From the NCBI GenBank assembly GCA_022496205.1, contig WTXD01000087.1, forward strand, positions 24,801 to 88,800: a stretch of DNA of 64,000 bases, read 5' to 3'. Below are positions 1 to 11,860 of this stretch, one piece after another (the first letter of the stretch is position 1; each line of letters opens with the position of its first letter). This stretch comes from Gloeopeniophorella convolvens. Lineage: Eukaryota > Basidiomycota > Agaricomycetes > Russulales. A program made the position numbers and the translations under genes. The notes beneath the pieces were generated by a model, which ran no database searches, was not told the DNA's origin, and was given only the letters and a program-made list of their open reading frames with translations.

Positions 1-68
1 GGCCCGCCAGCTCTCTCATCGTCATCATCAGCTTGACAGCCACTAGTGGCCACTGTTACCTTACCACA

Positions 69-997
69 ATGCCCAAAAGTCTGCACCTCAAGCGCACGCC
101 CGCCGAACAAGCCGAGCACGACCTGCGCAAAGCCCGCAAAGCTGCAAAGAAGGCCGCGCGCCGCGCGCACCGCACCACATATGACGACGACCCGGGGCCC
201 TCGATGTCCGCGCGGCGGGATAGGAGGAGGGTGCGCGTTGGCGCGAGAAGATGTGGGACGCATTCGGCGAGGACGAGCGGCTGGACTCGCTCGAGGCACG
301 CATGAACGACTACGCGCATGTGCCGCGGCGGTGGCGCGCGGCGGGCATCGGCGCGTACGACGACGCGGACGTTGAGGCGGGGGAGGACCCGACGCTCATG
401 GACGATGACCAGTACGCCGAGTGGGTGCGCGTCGGGATGTGGAGGTGCGTGGTTTTATTCCCCTTCACTCTTAAGTCAATGCTCAATTATCGTGTTGGAC
501 ATGGCAGGCGGCGTAATGCTGCGGCGCACGCGGAGGAGCTGCGCCAGCAAGAGGCGCGGGCGGCTGCGCAGGCGCACGCGGAGCGCAGGTTGCGCGCGAA
601 GGAAGACGAGAAGTGGCGGCGGCGCCGCGAACGCGCGCGTGAGCGCGAGGCGGATGCGCGCGGAGCGTACGACCGCGCGTGGGCGGCGCTGCTTGAGGCA
701 CCCCCGGGAGATGGTCCGGAGCTGCGCTTCGCGGACGTGCCGTGGCCTGTGGCGGACGCTGCGTCGCTCACGTCCGACGCGATCGCTGCGTTTCTCCTGC
801 CTGCGCACGGCGCGGATGAGCCGGAGGGCGCCAAGGCGCGCCGGGAGGTGCTGAGGGCTACGATGCTGCGCTTCCACCCGGACAAGTTTGAGGGGCGCGT
901 CCTGGTGCGGGTTCGACCGGAGGAGCGCGAGGCGGTACGCGAGGGTATGGGCGCGGTGGTTAGGGCTGTGACGGCGTTGATGGGCACAAAGTCGTGA
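69..997 (+). CDS. NFKBIL1-like protein with C-terminal J-like region
   Basis: The first ATG at 69 opens a lysine/arginine-rich N-terminus (MPKSLHLKRTPAEQ) that I associate with fungal NF-kappa-B-inhibitor-like 1 proteins. The body has the acidic stretch ERLDSLEARMND, a long charged coiled-coil segment, and a C-terminal J-domain-like motif LRFHPDKFEGRV, with HPD at about residue 270 (MLRFHPDKF as read). An intron at 445-507 (63 bp, GTGCGT...GGCAG) is needed because reading through it adds an unrelated hydrophobic stretch. The reading frame changes between about 205 and 250. No intron of plausible size fits there. One base lost from the G run near 229 would join the halves. The family role (nuclear, RNA-processing or signalling) is poorly defined, so I assign no reaction. 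The family call rests on recalled motifs, not a search. Confidence 0.7.
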
Positions 998-1813
998 GGG
1001 GTGCACCATCTCTTTAGAATCGGGCTGCAGACGCGATTGCGGAGGCATGCGGCGATATAGACGGCACGGACGTTGTACGAACTCATTCTGTGCACATGTG
1101 TACTTTAGACAAGCAACCCACGTCTTATTCCACCGGAGTAAAATCCTTTGCTATCAAAGCGTGAATGTGAAACAGCGCATGATGCATGATGTGCGTATAT
1201 CCGCGCGCGAGATTTCAACTGTAGAGGACAGCCTGAGGAGACCGGATAATGATGCCAAAGGTGTATCAGGTGGAATGCCCCTAGTTGCTCAGCCAGGCGT
1301 TCCCAAACGAGCGTCCATCATAAATTTGGGCTGGATCACAGGTGTGACATTTGTGCACTATGCGATCTGTTAGATGTTGCGGTCGTTGGTGGGAACGTTC
1401 CCCGACGCTGCAGGGGTTTCGAGGTGACAACGGTGCATTGAGGATGAGCCCTCAATCGTTGCAGTATCACAACAAGAGCGGGCACGAGTGGCCGCAGAAC
1501 CAGTAATTATACGAGTACTGGAGTACGTAACGGCCGAGGACAGGTACTTTATACCAAAGATGGAAATTTACATAAGCGGTGGGTATTGCGCTGTGGCCGT
1601 GGAAATGAAATGGAGAATCAATCGGCACCTCCCACAACGACGCCCAACGGCCCTCTGCGGTTCTCTCCCGTCTGTCTTTATCTTGTCCTCTCATACCCAA
1701 ACACCGGCGCGCCTAGCCACCTCACTACCCCCATTGCCCCCACGACTCTCCCCGTGGGCCCCCTCGACTCGGCACCTCCTTCACCGTAGCGAACAGGCGC
1801 CCACCGCAACACC
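998..1813. other. intergenic, 5' flank of the CSC1-like gene
   Basis: No supportable gene lies here. Short open frames on both strands lack introns, motifs or codon-like composition. The stretch just before 1814 is pyrimidine- and C-rich (CCCCCATTGCCCCCACGACTC), as is common upstream of fungal start codons, and probably holds the promoter and 5' UTR of the next gene. Confidence 0.5.
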
Positions 1814-4800
1814 ATGCCCAACATTGGAGACGTCTTCTCCCAGAATGCCGACTCGCGGTCGCTGGCGCCCGCAGCTGTCGGCTCTCAGGTCCTGCTTATG
1901 GTTGTTGTCTCCGTACGTCGCCTCTTTGACCACCGTGGCCGATGGCGTCATTCATTCTTGTCCTCCACTCGGCTAGGCTATTACCATCATCGCCTTTAAC
2001 GTCCTGCGTCCAAATAATAAGGTGAGCATCCTCGTCCGTCAAGCCTCCGTCGGAACCAACAGTATCTCCCAAGATTGTGTACGAGCCAAAAGTGAAATAC
2101 CATGTCGGAAACAAGGAGCCACCGCGGATATCTTCCAGCGTGCTGGGCTGGGTCTCCCCGCTTATCCACGTCAAGGAACCTGAACTCGTGGACAAGATTG
2201 GCCTCGACGCAGCGGTTTTCCTCCGATTCCTCCGCATGATGCGCACGGCGCTCACCCTCGTCGCCCTATCTACCTGCGCCGTCCTTATTCCGCTCAATGT
2301 CGCATACAATCTCAAGAAAGTGCCCAAAGACAGCCGTGACGTCCTCTCCATGCTCACCATCCGTGATGTGAGCGGCAACCTCCTCTGGGCCCACGTCGGC
2401 ATGGTTTACGTCGTCACCGGGATCGTCATCGTCGTCAGCTGGTTCCACTGGCGGGACATGGTCCGGCTCCGCTCCCAGTTCTTCCGCTCGCCCGAGTACC
2501 ACCAGTCGTTCTACGCACGCACGTTGACCGTCATGCGCGTGCCCAAGAAGCTTCAGTCGGACGAGGGCATCCGCGCCGTGTTCGAGTCGGTGCAGGTTCC
2601 GTACCCCACTACCGCGGTGCACATTGGCCGTCGCGTGGGAAAACTGCCTTATTTGATCGAGGTGCACAACAACACCGTGCGCGAGTTCGAGCAGGTGTTG
2701 GTGCGCTACTTGAAGGGCGGTAAGATCGGCAAGAAGCGGCCTACCATTCGCTTCGGCGGCTTCCTTGGCATGGGCGGCCAGAAGAGGGACGCGATAGACT
2801 ATTACACGTGCGTACCCCGTGATTCGCCTCACCCATCCTTGGGAACTAAGCACATTCGTGAAACAGTGAGAAGCTCAAGCGCACCGAGCAGGCTGTGGAG
2901 GCGTACAGAGCTCAGATCGACATGCGCAAGCCCGAAAACTACGGATTCGCGTCTATGGCCGCCGTCCCCTACGCGCATGTAGTCGCTCAGTTGTTGGAGA
3001 AGAAGCACCCCAAGGGAACTGACATCAGTCTTGCCCCTAATCCCAAGGACATCGTCAGTTGACCACGCTCCACTCCGGCCCATGGGGCTGACGCTCTTTG
3101 CAGATTTGGGAAAACCTGAACAAGAGCTCGGGTGAGATCTTCCGTAAAAAGATGGTGGGCTGGGTCCTGCTGGCTGCCGTCGCTTTCTTCAACACCGTCC
3201 CGCTCTTCGTGCTGTCCATCCTTGCCAATTTGGCGTCCGTGCGTACGACTCCCCGGCCCCCGCTGCGTCTTCCCTCACACTGTCCCCGCAGATTGCCAGC
3301 TTCGTGCCGTTCTTGGAGAGCTGGGCCAAGTCGTCCCCTGCGTCTTTCAATTTCCTTTCTGGTGTACTGCCGCCCGCCGTATCCGCCTTCTTTGGCTTCT
3401 TCCTGCCTATTGCGATGCGCTGGCTCTCGCAGTACCAGGGCGCGTTGACGAACTCACGTCTGGATCGTGCCGTCGTCGCACGGTATTTCGCATTCTTGGT
3501 TATCGCTCAGCTCATCATTTTCACGGTCATTGGTGTTGTCTTCAGTGAGTGCCATGTAACAGCTGCTGGTTTGATGTGTGCTCACGCCGAGTGTAGACTC
3601 TGTCACCGAGATCGTCAAACAGATTGGTCAGCACAAGAGCTTCCACGAGATCTTGGATAACCTGGACAGTACGACCATTCTCGGATGACCGGCCGTCTTC
3701 GTTCGCTGACGGGGTCTCCCAGAACTTCCCGCCAAAATCAATCAGACCTACATAAATCAGGCCTCCTACTGGTTGACTTTCTTCCCGTGTGTTTCCCTAT
3801 TTTGTCTAACTCAGACACGACACTGAACAGCCATGGCAGTCTGCGAGGATTCCTCGTCATCTTTGATCTCGCCCAGATCCTTAACCTCCTGTGGATCTCC
3901 TTCAAGACACAGTAAGTGCGAGCTTTTCGCGCTCGATGATTTGCTAATCTAGTCTTGGTGCGGTCAGTCTGCTCGGACGCACGCCGCGGGATCATCGCGA
4001 ATTCACGCAACCACCCGAGTTCCAATACGCCATTTATTAGTGAGCTATTCTATCTTTGCAAGTAGGTCGGTATCTGATATTGCCTTGATCCAGCTCTAAT
4101 ATAGTACGCGTAGTTCATCACCATTTCCTTATGTCGACCTGACGCCTTCTGCAGCTTTTTATGGGCACCGTTGGTCTTGTTTTTGCTCCCTTGGCACCTC
4201 TCGTCGCTGTGGGAGCGGCCATCGTCATGTGGATTAGCTCTTGGGTATACAAGTACCAGTTAATGTTTGTTTTCATCACGAAAGTCGAGACTGGTGGAGT
4301 ACGTGCTTCTCGTGACCAGTCTGCTGTTGTTATGCTGACGGTCGTGTAGCGGCTATGGAACCCTGTCATCAACCGTCTGCTATTTTCACTCATGTTGATG
4401 CACGCACTTATGCTACTAAGTGAGTCCTGTTTTTGCGGTGAAGCTTTGTCCACTAACGAGTACTGTCACCAGCGATGGGCCTGCAGTATGGCTGGAAATC
4501 ATTTGCCTGGGTCGCCGGCATCCCTCCCTTCATCATCGTGTTACTCTACAAGGTCTACATCAACCGCGTGTTCGCCCGCCCATTCCGATACTACGTCCCC
4601 ACCGAGGCCGAGCTCCGCAACACACAAGTGCACTCGCAGCGCGGCGACGTCAGGGGCAACCGCCTCGAGAAGCGCTTCGGTCACCCCTCGCTGCACGCCG
4701 AGCTATTCACGCCGATGCTGCACGCGAACATGATGCCGCTCCTCTCGCAGGTGTACAGCGGGCGGCTCGATGCGGACCAGACGAAGATCAGCGAGTACGG

Positions 4801-5386
4801 CGGGCAGCAGCTCGACGCACGCGTACTACCCGGCGGCATCCGCATCGCAGCGGTCAACCAGAATGACCTCGCGTACGACCCGGCGCTCTACCGGCGCGAC
4901 CGCGGCGAGCTCGACTGGGACCAGCGCTCAATCGCAACCGCGCTCGACGGGCCGTCGCTCAAAGGCTTCCCCGAGGGCGGGCGCGACTCGCCCGCACCGT
5001 CGTTGCCCGGCTACGCGCGCTACCTCGCGCAGGGCGGTGCGCACGGCGCGCAGGACAGCGAGATCGAGCTCGCGCGCTTCGACATGGACAAGCAGCCGCT
5101 GCTCCCGCCGACAACGCTCCTCCCGTCGCAGAGCACGCCGTCGCTCCCCGGCTACGCGACGCCGCAGCAGCTGCCGTATTCGGAGCCCGCACCACCGCAG
5201 CAGCAGCAGTACCCGCCGCCGCCGCTGCCGCCACCGGGGCTCGGGTACCATGGGCGTGCGCCGAGCGCAGAGGGCTTCCGCGAGGCGCCGATGCACCGCC
5301 CGCAGGGCTCGGGGGCGTACTACCCGCCGGCGGGGCGCGAGTCGCCCGCGTCGAATATGGCGGGTCGCGGGGCGTACCGCGGATAG
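1814..5386 (+). CDS. CSC1/OSCA-like calcium-permeable channel (DUF221/RSN1_7TM)
   Basis: Predicted osmosensitive or mechanosensitive membrane cation channel of the CSC1/OSCA/TMEM63 family, about 956 aa. Exons read: 1814-1912, 1977-2021, 2074-2807, 2867-3053, 3104-3238, 3292-3544, 3597-3668, 3723-3786, 3840-3911, 3968-4039, 4094-4103, 4155-4298, 4350-4419, 4473-5386. All boundaries are GT-AG and phases agree. The N-terminal part has a first membrane segment, the loop VYEPKVKYH...PRISSSVLGWV, then two helices and the cytosolic PHM7_cyt-type domain. The core has YWLTFFPLRGFLVIFDLAQ and NILFMGTVGLVFAPLAPLV, both family hallmarks. The exon at 4094-4103 is only 10 nt and restores YYSNI. The tail is long, cytosolic, and proline/glutamine-rich. 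The start is the first ATG before TM0. The model is intact. Confidence 0.93.
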
Positions 5387-5858
5387 CGGGGCCGGCGGCG
5401 GGTGTCAGATATTGTCGCGTAGAGGAATGCTGCTGGGATGAACTTGTTCGTTGTTGCCGTCGTCGCCGTCGTGTCCGGTACTGTGGTTGTGTTAGTTGTT
5501 TGCTGTGCTCATTTACCCCACGCCCATATACATCTTACAGTATACTCTGCCGTTTGCACTGACACTTGCTATGTCTCTCCTTGCTACGCTCCCCGCTGCT
5601 CCTTTTCTGCGTAGACAGCCGGACAGACTGACGGACTGTACATACTTACTTACAGAGCGCGGCGCGCGTAAACGCAGCTCCACGGACGCTCACGCTCACA
5701 CTCACGCGCGCCCGCAGGCACTCAGCTTCGAGCACTCCATCTCAAGCGCATGTATGCAATTGCGAGAAACCAGATTAAGCAGCAGCAGAGAATGACGGTA
5801 CGAATGGATGCGTGAGCGAGTGAGTAGGAAGGTGCGACACGCGCTGTATGTATCTAGT
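5387..5858. terminator. shared 3' region of two convergent genes
   Basis: This 472-bp stretch separates the stop of the CSC1-like gene (+) from the stop of the next gene (-). Both transcripts should end here. It has T-rich patches and AC/CTCAC simple-sequence runs near 5690-5710, but no open frame with features of a gene. The poly(A) sites themselves cannot be placed by eye. Confidence 0.4.
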
Positions 5859-7331
5859 CTAGTAGTCCCGCCCAACGAGGCGCCACAGCCGCTCGCGAAT
5901 CGTGCGCGCCTTGGCCTCCTCCTCAGCAGCAGCGGCAGCACCGGCGGCGGTGGCAGCGGCGGGGTCCGATGGCGTCTCCCCGGCGGACGGCACGGCGGAT
6001 GGCGGAAGCGGCGTGCGTGCGTTCTGCCGCGCGAGGTGCAAGATGCGCTCGCGGCGCGACATTTTGGATGCCTCGGATTCCGGCGTCTCGGGCGCGGGGT
6101 CGGGCGTTGGCTCGGGCGCCGCGGCGGCGGCGGTGGTGGGGTCCTGCGGGATCGAGAGCGGCTCCCATTCCGTTGGGGGCAGCGCGCGTGCTTCCGCCTC
6201 CACCGCTGCCTCGACCTCGACTTGCTCCTCCGCCATCTCCACTTCCGCCTCCATCTGCGGCTGCGCATGTACACGCAGCTCGGGCGCCGCGTCCGCGTCC
6301 GCGCGCGCCTGCTGCGCGGCGCGCACCGCCGCCCACGCCTCAGCCCGCACACGCGCGTCCGCGCGCTTAAGCGCGTCCGCCAGCCCGCGCGCGTCCCCAT
6401 CGCCCGGCACGCGCGCCGCGAGCAGCGCCGCGGCGCGCTCCTGCTCCGCGGCGACGACGCCCGGCGCGCGGGCGGCGGCTGCCCATGTGCTGCGCGCTGC
6501 CTCGAAGCGCGGGGCGCGGCCGGGCGGCGCGAAGCCGCCGAAGGCGAGCCATGCGGCGGCGGTTGTGGAGGCGTGTGGGTTGGGGCGCGCTTCGCGGCGC
6601 GTGGGGCGCGGGGCGGCGAGGTCGCGCGGGAGGTTCCCTGGGGGTGGTGTTAGTGGCGGTACGGGAGGGGGAGGGGAGGGAGGTGCGCACTGGACCATTG
6701 GATGTGCACGTCGAGCGTGTGTGTGCTGTCGTCTTCGGCGGGAGCGGGCTCGGTGGTGGCAGTGGCGGTGGCAGTGGCAGTGACGGTGGTTGTGCTGGGG
6801 GTGTCGGCGGGGGCGGGGGCAGCGCTGACCCCGAACGCGCGCAGCATGTCCTCGAGCCCGACGTTGCCATCGCCTCTGGGGACGCGTGGGACCTGCACCT
6901 GGAGCGTCGTGCTCTCGGCCGGGACGAGCGCGCGCACGGCGCGGTCATCAAAGATGAGGTAGAAGAACGGCTGGAACCCGGCGGGCAGCTCTGGGTCCTA
7001 CGCACGTGTCAGGCGCGGCGCGGGGTGCGGAGGGCGGGGGACGCACCCGGGGGAAGATGACCTCGCGCGCGCGGCCGAACTCGGCCTGCAGCGCGTGCGC
7101 GACGGCGAAGCCCTCTGCGGGGGAGGTGATGCCGCCCCAGGGGTAGACGAACATGCAGCTCACGGGGGGGACGCTCGAGTCTGGTGCAGGCTTCGGGGTC
7201 GCCGCCGCCGCCCCTGCGTCATCCTTGGGGGCGGCTGGGCTCGCATCGGACGCGGCTGGCGCGGAGGACAGCGCGCGCGAGTTGCGGGCGAGGGCGCGGG
7301 CTGCCCGTAACGTTCTTGCGAGGTGCAGCAT
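5859..7331 (-). CDS. unknown protein, likely mitochondrial
   Basis: Three exons on the minus strand, 7331-7047, 6997-6691 and 6637-5859, give about 456 aa in agreed phase. The 53-bp second intron has a clean CACTAAC branch site. The N-terminus MLHLARTLRAARALARNSRALSS is arginine/alanine-rich with no acidic residue, so it looks like a mitochondrial presequence. The next block (MFVYPWGGITSPAEGFAVAHAL) looks like a folded domain. The later part carries a threonine-alanine run near 6770, an acidic alanine-rich segment, and ends in TIRERLWRLVGRDY. I do not recognise the family, so no function is given. It is divergent from the IMPACT-like gene, with 166 bp between the two starts. Confidence 0.7.
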
Positions 7332-7497
7332 TCGGGTGGGTGTCCAAGTCGCTGCGCTACGTCGGCGGGACTTTCAGTGCAATTGCACGCGACGGTGAGC
7401 GCGCGTGGGTTTTGCATAGGACAGATTGGGAAATACTTTCCCATGGCTCACTCGCAGTCGCGTGCGAGGTGGGTTTGGTGGTTGCGTCGCGGCTGCC
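7332..7497. promoter_or_regulatory. short bidirectional promoter
   Basis: Only 166 bp separate the start codons of two divergent genes, the mitochondrial-like gene (-, ATG at 7331) and the IMPACT-like gene (+, ATG at 7498). The promoter elements of both must lie here or within 5' coding sequence. I see no clear TATA element. Confidence 0.5.
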
Positions 7498-8276
7498 ATG
7501 TCGAATCTCGACGCGTTCGTAACACACGCACTTCCTCTGCCAGAGCCCCTCGCGACCTCTGCAGAAATAGAGGACCGCCAGTCTACTTTTGTCGCGTACA
7601 TCTTCCGCGCGTCTACAGCACAGCAGGCCCGCGCCGCGCACACGCACGTCCGTAAGGTCCTTCACGCCAAGAGGCCCGCTAGCCATGAGATTATGGCGTG
7701 GCGCTGCATGGTCCTCAAGGAGGGCCGCACGGGGCTCGGCGGAGATGGCGACTTTAAGATCGAGGAGGGCAGCGAGGACGACAACGAGCAGTGGGCCGGC
7801 GGACACGTTCTCAAGGTCATGCGCTCCGAGGCCGCCATGGACGCGGTGGTCGTCGTCAGCCGGTGGTACGCCCGACCGAGTACCGTAGCTCTTATCTCTC
7901 CTCTCTGACACTTTGCCAGGTACGGCGGCATCATGCTAGGCCCGGTCCGATTTACACATATCCAGGACTGCACGCGCGAGGTGTGCCAGGCGTTCAGAGT
8001 GGAGGACGAGATGCAGGATTGCATCTCCACGCTCACCAGCCTCGACGACATCCTCGCCAGCCTGCGTGAGGACTTGCCAAAATCAATAACGATACGGCGT
8101 CCGCAGAGCCGGGACCATCTCAGCCCGGCAGGTCGGGCAAGAGGGACAAGAAGGATTACAAAGCGCTGCAAGAGAGCCTCGACGTTGCAAAGGCAAAACG
8201 GCTAATCTCTGCGCGCGAAAAGGCGATCAATAGCGTCAAGGCCCTTATCGGCGAGGCAAATGCCAAACGTGGCTGA
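7498..8276 (+). CDS. IMPACT/UPF0029 family protein (YigZ-like), frame broken once
   Basis: The ATG at 7498 starts MSNLDAFVTHALPLPEPLATS, followed by the IMPACT_N/UPF0029 fold: DRQSTFVAYIFRA, HEIMAWRCM, a GGxxVLKVM-like segment, then VVVVSRWYGGIMLGP, the most diagnostic motif. One intron at 7866-7919 splits the SRW/YGG motif in phase. Family members act in translation stress (relatives of Yih1/IMPACT) or are conserved without known role. This one lacks an RWD domain. After LREDL near 8074 the frame must shift by one base to enter the clearly coding tail ending NAKRG at 8274-8276. The site reads CTTGCC where CTTGGCC would keep frame, so one G appears missing. Without that base the frame ends at 8205. 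Confidence 0.85.
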
Positions 8277-8511
8277 ATAGTCGTGGATCGACGGCCGCCG
8301 ATCCGGCCTATCTCTGCGCCCCTTCCATATATGGTGCTCCACCTGCCTAAAGTGGACAGTCGAGCGATGACAACATCGCTCATTCGACTGGCGTGCTCTC
8401 TTCATTTATTTTCCTGCCCCTTTTTCTTTCCTTTTCTGCACCACATTCCTGGGTTCTTAAGTAGTGCTCCGATGTGCCGGCACACACTGAGCCTGCTCCT
8501 TCTTTCTCCCC

Positions 8512-10391
8512 ATGTCCGACATCGAGAAAAAGAGCCCGTCTCTGGACGGCCAGTCCGTCGCCTCCATTGGCCACGATGCTCAGGATGTACTCGCTCGCTT
8601 CGACCCTGAGGATGTGAAGCGAGCGTGGCGCAAAGTCGATATGCATATCATGCCTATTTCTGTCCTACTCTACCTCGCCTCATACATCGACCGGTGCGTT
8701 TGTTCATAATGTCAGGTCTTGCTGGTTCATTGAGTACTGTGTAGTGCAAACATTGGCAACGCGAAAGTCCTTGGCCTATCCGAGGCGTTGGAATTGACAC
8801 CGAATCAGTACAACCTTGCGCTGTCCATATTCTTTGTTGGATATGTCGTGTTTGAGACGCCCTCAAACATCGTCCTGAAACGCGTTGGCCCGCGATGGTA
8901 CATACCCATTATGACCGTGCGTCCTGGCCAATCTTCATACCTGAATATGACTCACGAATTGGCGTAGATCATCTGGGGGATTGTGTGCTCGCTGTTTTCC
9001 CTGGTGCACGACTCGGCCGGCCTCACCACCATCCGTTTCTTCCTCGGCGCTGCAGAGGCCGGCTTCCTACCCGGTATCGTGTATTGGAGTGAGCGTGGCC
9101 TGTCCTCAATGCGCTTCTTCTCTGACTTCCGCATTCTTCAGTTGGCGCATGGTATCCCCGCTCCATGCAGGGACGGCGCTTCGCGGTCTTGTACAGCTCC
9201 GTATCGGTGCGCACGCAATTTCAGACATCTGATAACCTTTTCTCACCCAGCCCCAGCTGACTGGCGCATTTGGAGGCCTCCTTGCCACTGCCATACATGC
9301 TCTCGACGGCACCCATGGTATCCCTGGCTGGAAGTGAGTGTGACCAGGTGCGATCTCAGATATCACATACTCAGACTGCGCCCAGGTGGATCTTCATTGT
9401 GGAGGGCATAATCACGGCAGGCCTCGGTCTTCTCGGGCTAGTCTTCATGACCTCCTACCCCGCCCGCGCGTCCTTCCTCTCCGCCACCGAGCGCGAGATC
9501 ATCCTCCTCGCGAACGAGGCCGACCGCGCGCTCAAGGCACACGAGGCCTTCTCCGGCGCGCAGATCCGCTCCGCCTTTACCGACCCGCGCACGTACCTCT
9601 GGGGCCTCGTCTACCTCAGCACGTACATTCCCGTCTACAGCGTCATCCTCTCGCTGCCCTCGGTCGTCACGGGGCTCGGGTACGCCGGCACGACGGCGAC
9701 GCTCATGGCGTGCCCGCCGTACGGCCTCGGCTTCATCGCGGTGCTCGCGGCGGGGTGGGCCGTCGACCGCTGGGGCCGCCGCTTCGAGCTGTACGCCGCG
9801 GGCTGCCTCGTGACAATGGCCGCGCTCGTCGTGCTCATGGCTGCGGAGAACCTCGTCGTGCGCTACGTCATGTTCTTCTTCATCATGTTCATGTGCGCCC
9901 ACCCACCCCTCCCCCTCCTCACCACCCCCTAGCACTCACTCACGCGCGCCGCCGGGCAGGTTCGTCCCGATCGCGATCATCTGGGCATGGATGACGGCCA
10001 ACATCGCGGGCGCGAACAAGCGCGCCGCCGCGACGGGCATCGTCTTTGCGCTCGGCAACGTCGGCGGCGCGGTCGCGGGCCAGATCTACCGCGCCGAGTG
10101 GGCGCCGCGCTATGTGCGCGGGCACGCGGTCAACCTCGCGTGCTACGTCGTTGCGCTCGGCGCGGGCGCGGCGCTGTGGGCGAGCTACCGGCGCGACAAC
10201 GCCGCGCGCGATGCGGCGGCAGCGGCGGGCGGGAAGGACGGGGCGGTCGTGCGCGGGGACATGCTCGGCGCGGACCTTGGGGAGCTGGGCGATAGGTGCG
10301 TGCTGCGGCTGAGTGGGGCGTGTGGGGCGCGGGCTGATGGGCGCGGTATTTGTGTCCGTGCAGGCATCCGCGGTACAGATATTATCTGTAG
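8512..10391 (+). CDS. MFS transporter, allantoate permease (Dal5/ACS) family
   Basis: Plasma-membrane carrier, probably for organic anions such as allantoate, nicotinate-like or vitamin substrates. The substrate cannot be read from the sequence. Eight exons: 8512-8693, 8745-8916, 8968-9088, 9142-9206, 9257-9333, 9386-9892, 9960-10295, 10364-10391, all GT-AG, giving about 495 aa. Exon 5 could start at 9251 instead, adding two codons. Features: a hydrophilic N-terminus, the first helix after WRKVDMHIMPISVLLYLASYIDR, the signature R-x-FLGAAEAGFLPG in helix 4, YPRSMQGRRFAVLYS after helix 5, a long middle loop, and the C-terminal RHPRYRYYL that needs the tiny last exon. Paired arginines and the DR loop after TM1 agree with the family. 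Intact. Confidence 0.92.
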
Positions 10392-11173
10392 AGTGTATGT
10401 GGGACCGTGGATCTATGCACTGCCTTCGATCCTCAATGGCGTCAGTCCTGAGCTAGACGCTCGCGCGTGTATGCCTCGCGAGGCTGTTACTGTGCCTTGC
10501 GCGGTTGATCCTCGGCACAGGACGTGCGCGCGCATGTTGGACTGACTGGACGTCTTGAACGGGACGGCGTCACTGCGCGCGGGGCGCGGATTCGATTCCG
10601 GCGGCTGCGCCTGCAGTCGCGGCCGGCATCTTTTGCACCGCCTGGGGATCAAATGGAAGAAAGTGGACGGTCCAGTGTGTATGTATGTGGACGTATGTGG
10701 GCCAGCGCAATATACACATACATATACTTGCATGTCGCGATCGAGCGCGCCCTTCCCACTTGGGCTTATCTGATCGAGCGGCCGTGGGCCGAAGTCCAAG
10801 TTCCCCCCGGCCTGTACTACTGGGGCCTGCGACTGTGCGCGCGCGCTTCCTTATCTGGCCCCCGCTTTTACGCCGACGACATGCGCAGTTGCGCTGTGGG
10901 TCAAGGGGGCGTGTAGCGTCACGAATAAATGGTTTCCCACGGACATCCTGTGTCCTAGGTGCTGTGCCAAGGGCATAGCATGCGTGCTATCCTCCGCGGG
11001 CCGTCCGACAGGCATCCTGCCCAGCCGTGTCGCACGGCGCTTCCCAAGGCTTTTCTGTTAAATACTGCGCATGGCAGACTGCGTAGCAGTATCACGCACG
11101 CACGCACGCACGCACGCACGCGCGCGATACACTCTTCACATCGAAGAAGCGGCGATACCCCGTCATCGAGTTC
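10392..11173. other. intergenic, no gene seen
   Basis: This 780-bp stretch between the MFS gene and the next orphan holds only short frames without motifs. It ends in a CACG microsatellite. A GATTCGATTCC element near 10590 resembles a tRNA B box but lacks an A box or a cloverleaf. Confidence 0.5.
11093..11126. repeat. (CACG)n microsatellite
   Basis: About seven tandem CACG units, then a short CG run. It sits 50 bp upstream of the start of the proline-rich orphan gene, so length variation could affect its 5' UTR or promoter. Confidence 0.85.
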
Positions 11174-11860
11174 ATGGAACGCTATATGTACGGAGCAGGC
11201 TATCCCAGCTCGGACCACTCTTCGGGTACGTGCTATCACGTACTATATCGCGCTTTGGAGCGGCAGCACTGACGAGCCCCCCGCCCTGGCAGTCCGCACG
11301 CTAGTCAGACCAGAGCGCGCCTCGCGCCGCAAGACGCGGAAACGCACGAGCCCGGCCCGCTCCATCCCCGAGCCGTCGCCCGCCGCCATCGCGGCGCGCG
11401 GCGTCCGCCGTCTCTGCAGCGCTCCCGCACGCTGTTTCAAGCGCGTTGTGGGGCTGCTGACGCGCACGCGCACGCGCCGCGTCGAGGCGGGCGCCGTGCC
11501 CGTGCCCACGCCATGCTGCGCGCACTGCCGGTACGCGTGGCCGGCGGAGCAACAGGCGCACCAGCCCTTCGCGGTCACGGCGCGCGACGGCGCGGCGGCG
11601 CCCGAGCGCGTGTACGCCGTCTGGGGTCTGCCTGTGCACCCCGCGGTCCCGCCTGCGTACCCGGCCGCGCGTCCGCCCCGTCCCCCGCCTCCTCCGCCGC
11701 CTCCCCCGCCCGCAGAGCCGCCGGCGCGTGTGCAAGAGGGATCACCGGCGTACACAGCGTCACCGGCGTATACGGCATCGCCGGTGTACTCGTCATCGCC
11801 GGGAACGCGCCGTCGCCGGCGTACACGGTGTCGAGCGTCGTGTCGTCCAAGAGCGCATGA
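11174..11860 (+). CDS. orphan basic/proline-rich protein
   Basis: Model: exon 1 11174-11225 (MERYMYGAGYPSSDHSS), intron 11226-11292 (GTACGT...GGCAG, 67 bp), exon 2 from 11293. The second exon reads an arginine-rich segment, a cysteine cluster CCAHCRY, then PERVYAVWGLP, a proline run of about twelve, and a short tandem repeat SPAYTAS-SPAYTAS-SPVYSSS. Near 11810 the repeat continues as APSPAYTVSSVVSSKSA and stop only after a one-base shift within a GGG run, which suggests a lost base. The recurring tyrosine motif in both frames is the main support for coding. I recognise no family. The reverse strand also has a long open frame (11243-12100) that I treat as its GC-rich shadow. Confidence 0.45.

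Noticed and set aside
5808..6653. Long plus-strand frames over the mitochondrial-like gene
   Set aside because: Antisense shadows in very GC-rich sequence. The minus strand has phased introns, a CACTAAC branch site and a targeting peptide.
8066..8123. An intron (GTGAGG...CTCAG) to repair the IMPACT-like frame
   Set aside because: No acceptor in range restores the frame of the conserved tail. A one-base loss at 8074 does so exactly.
10585..10605. GATTCGATTCC, tRNA B-box-like
   Set aside because: No A box or cloverleaf could be drawn upstream.
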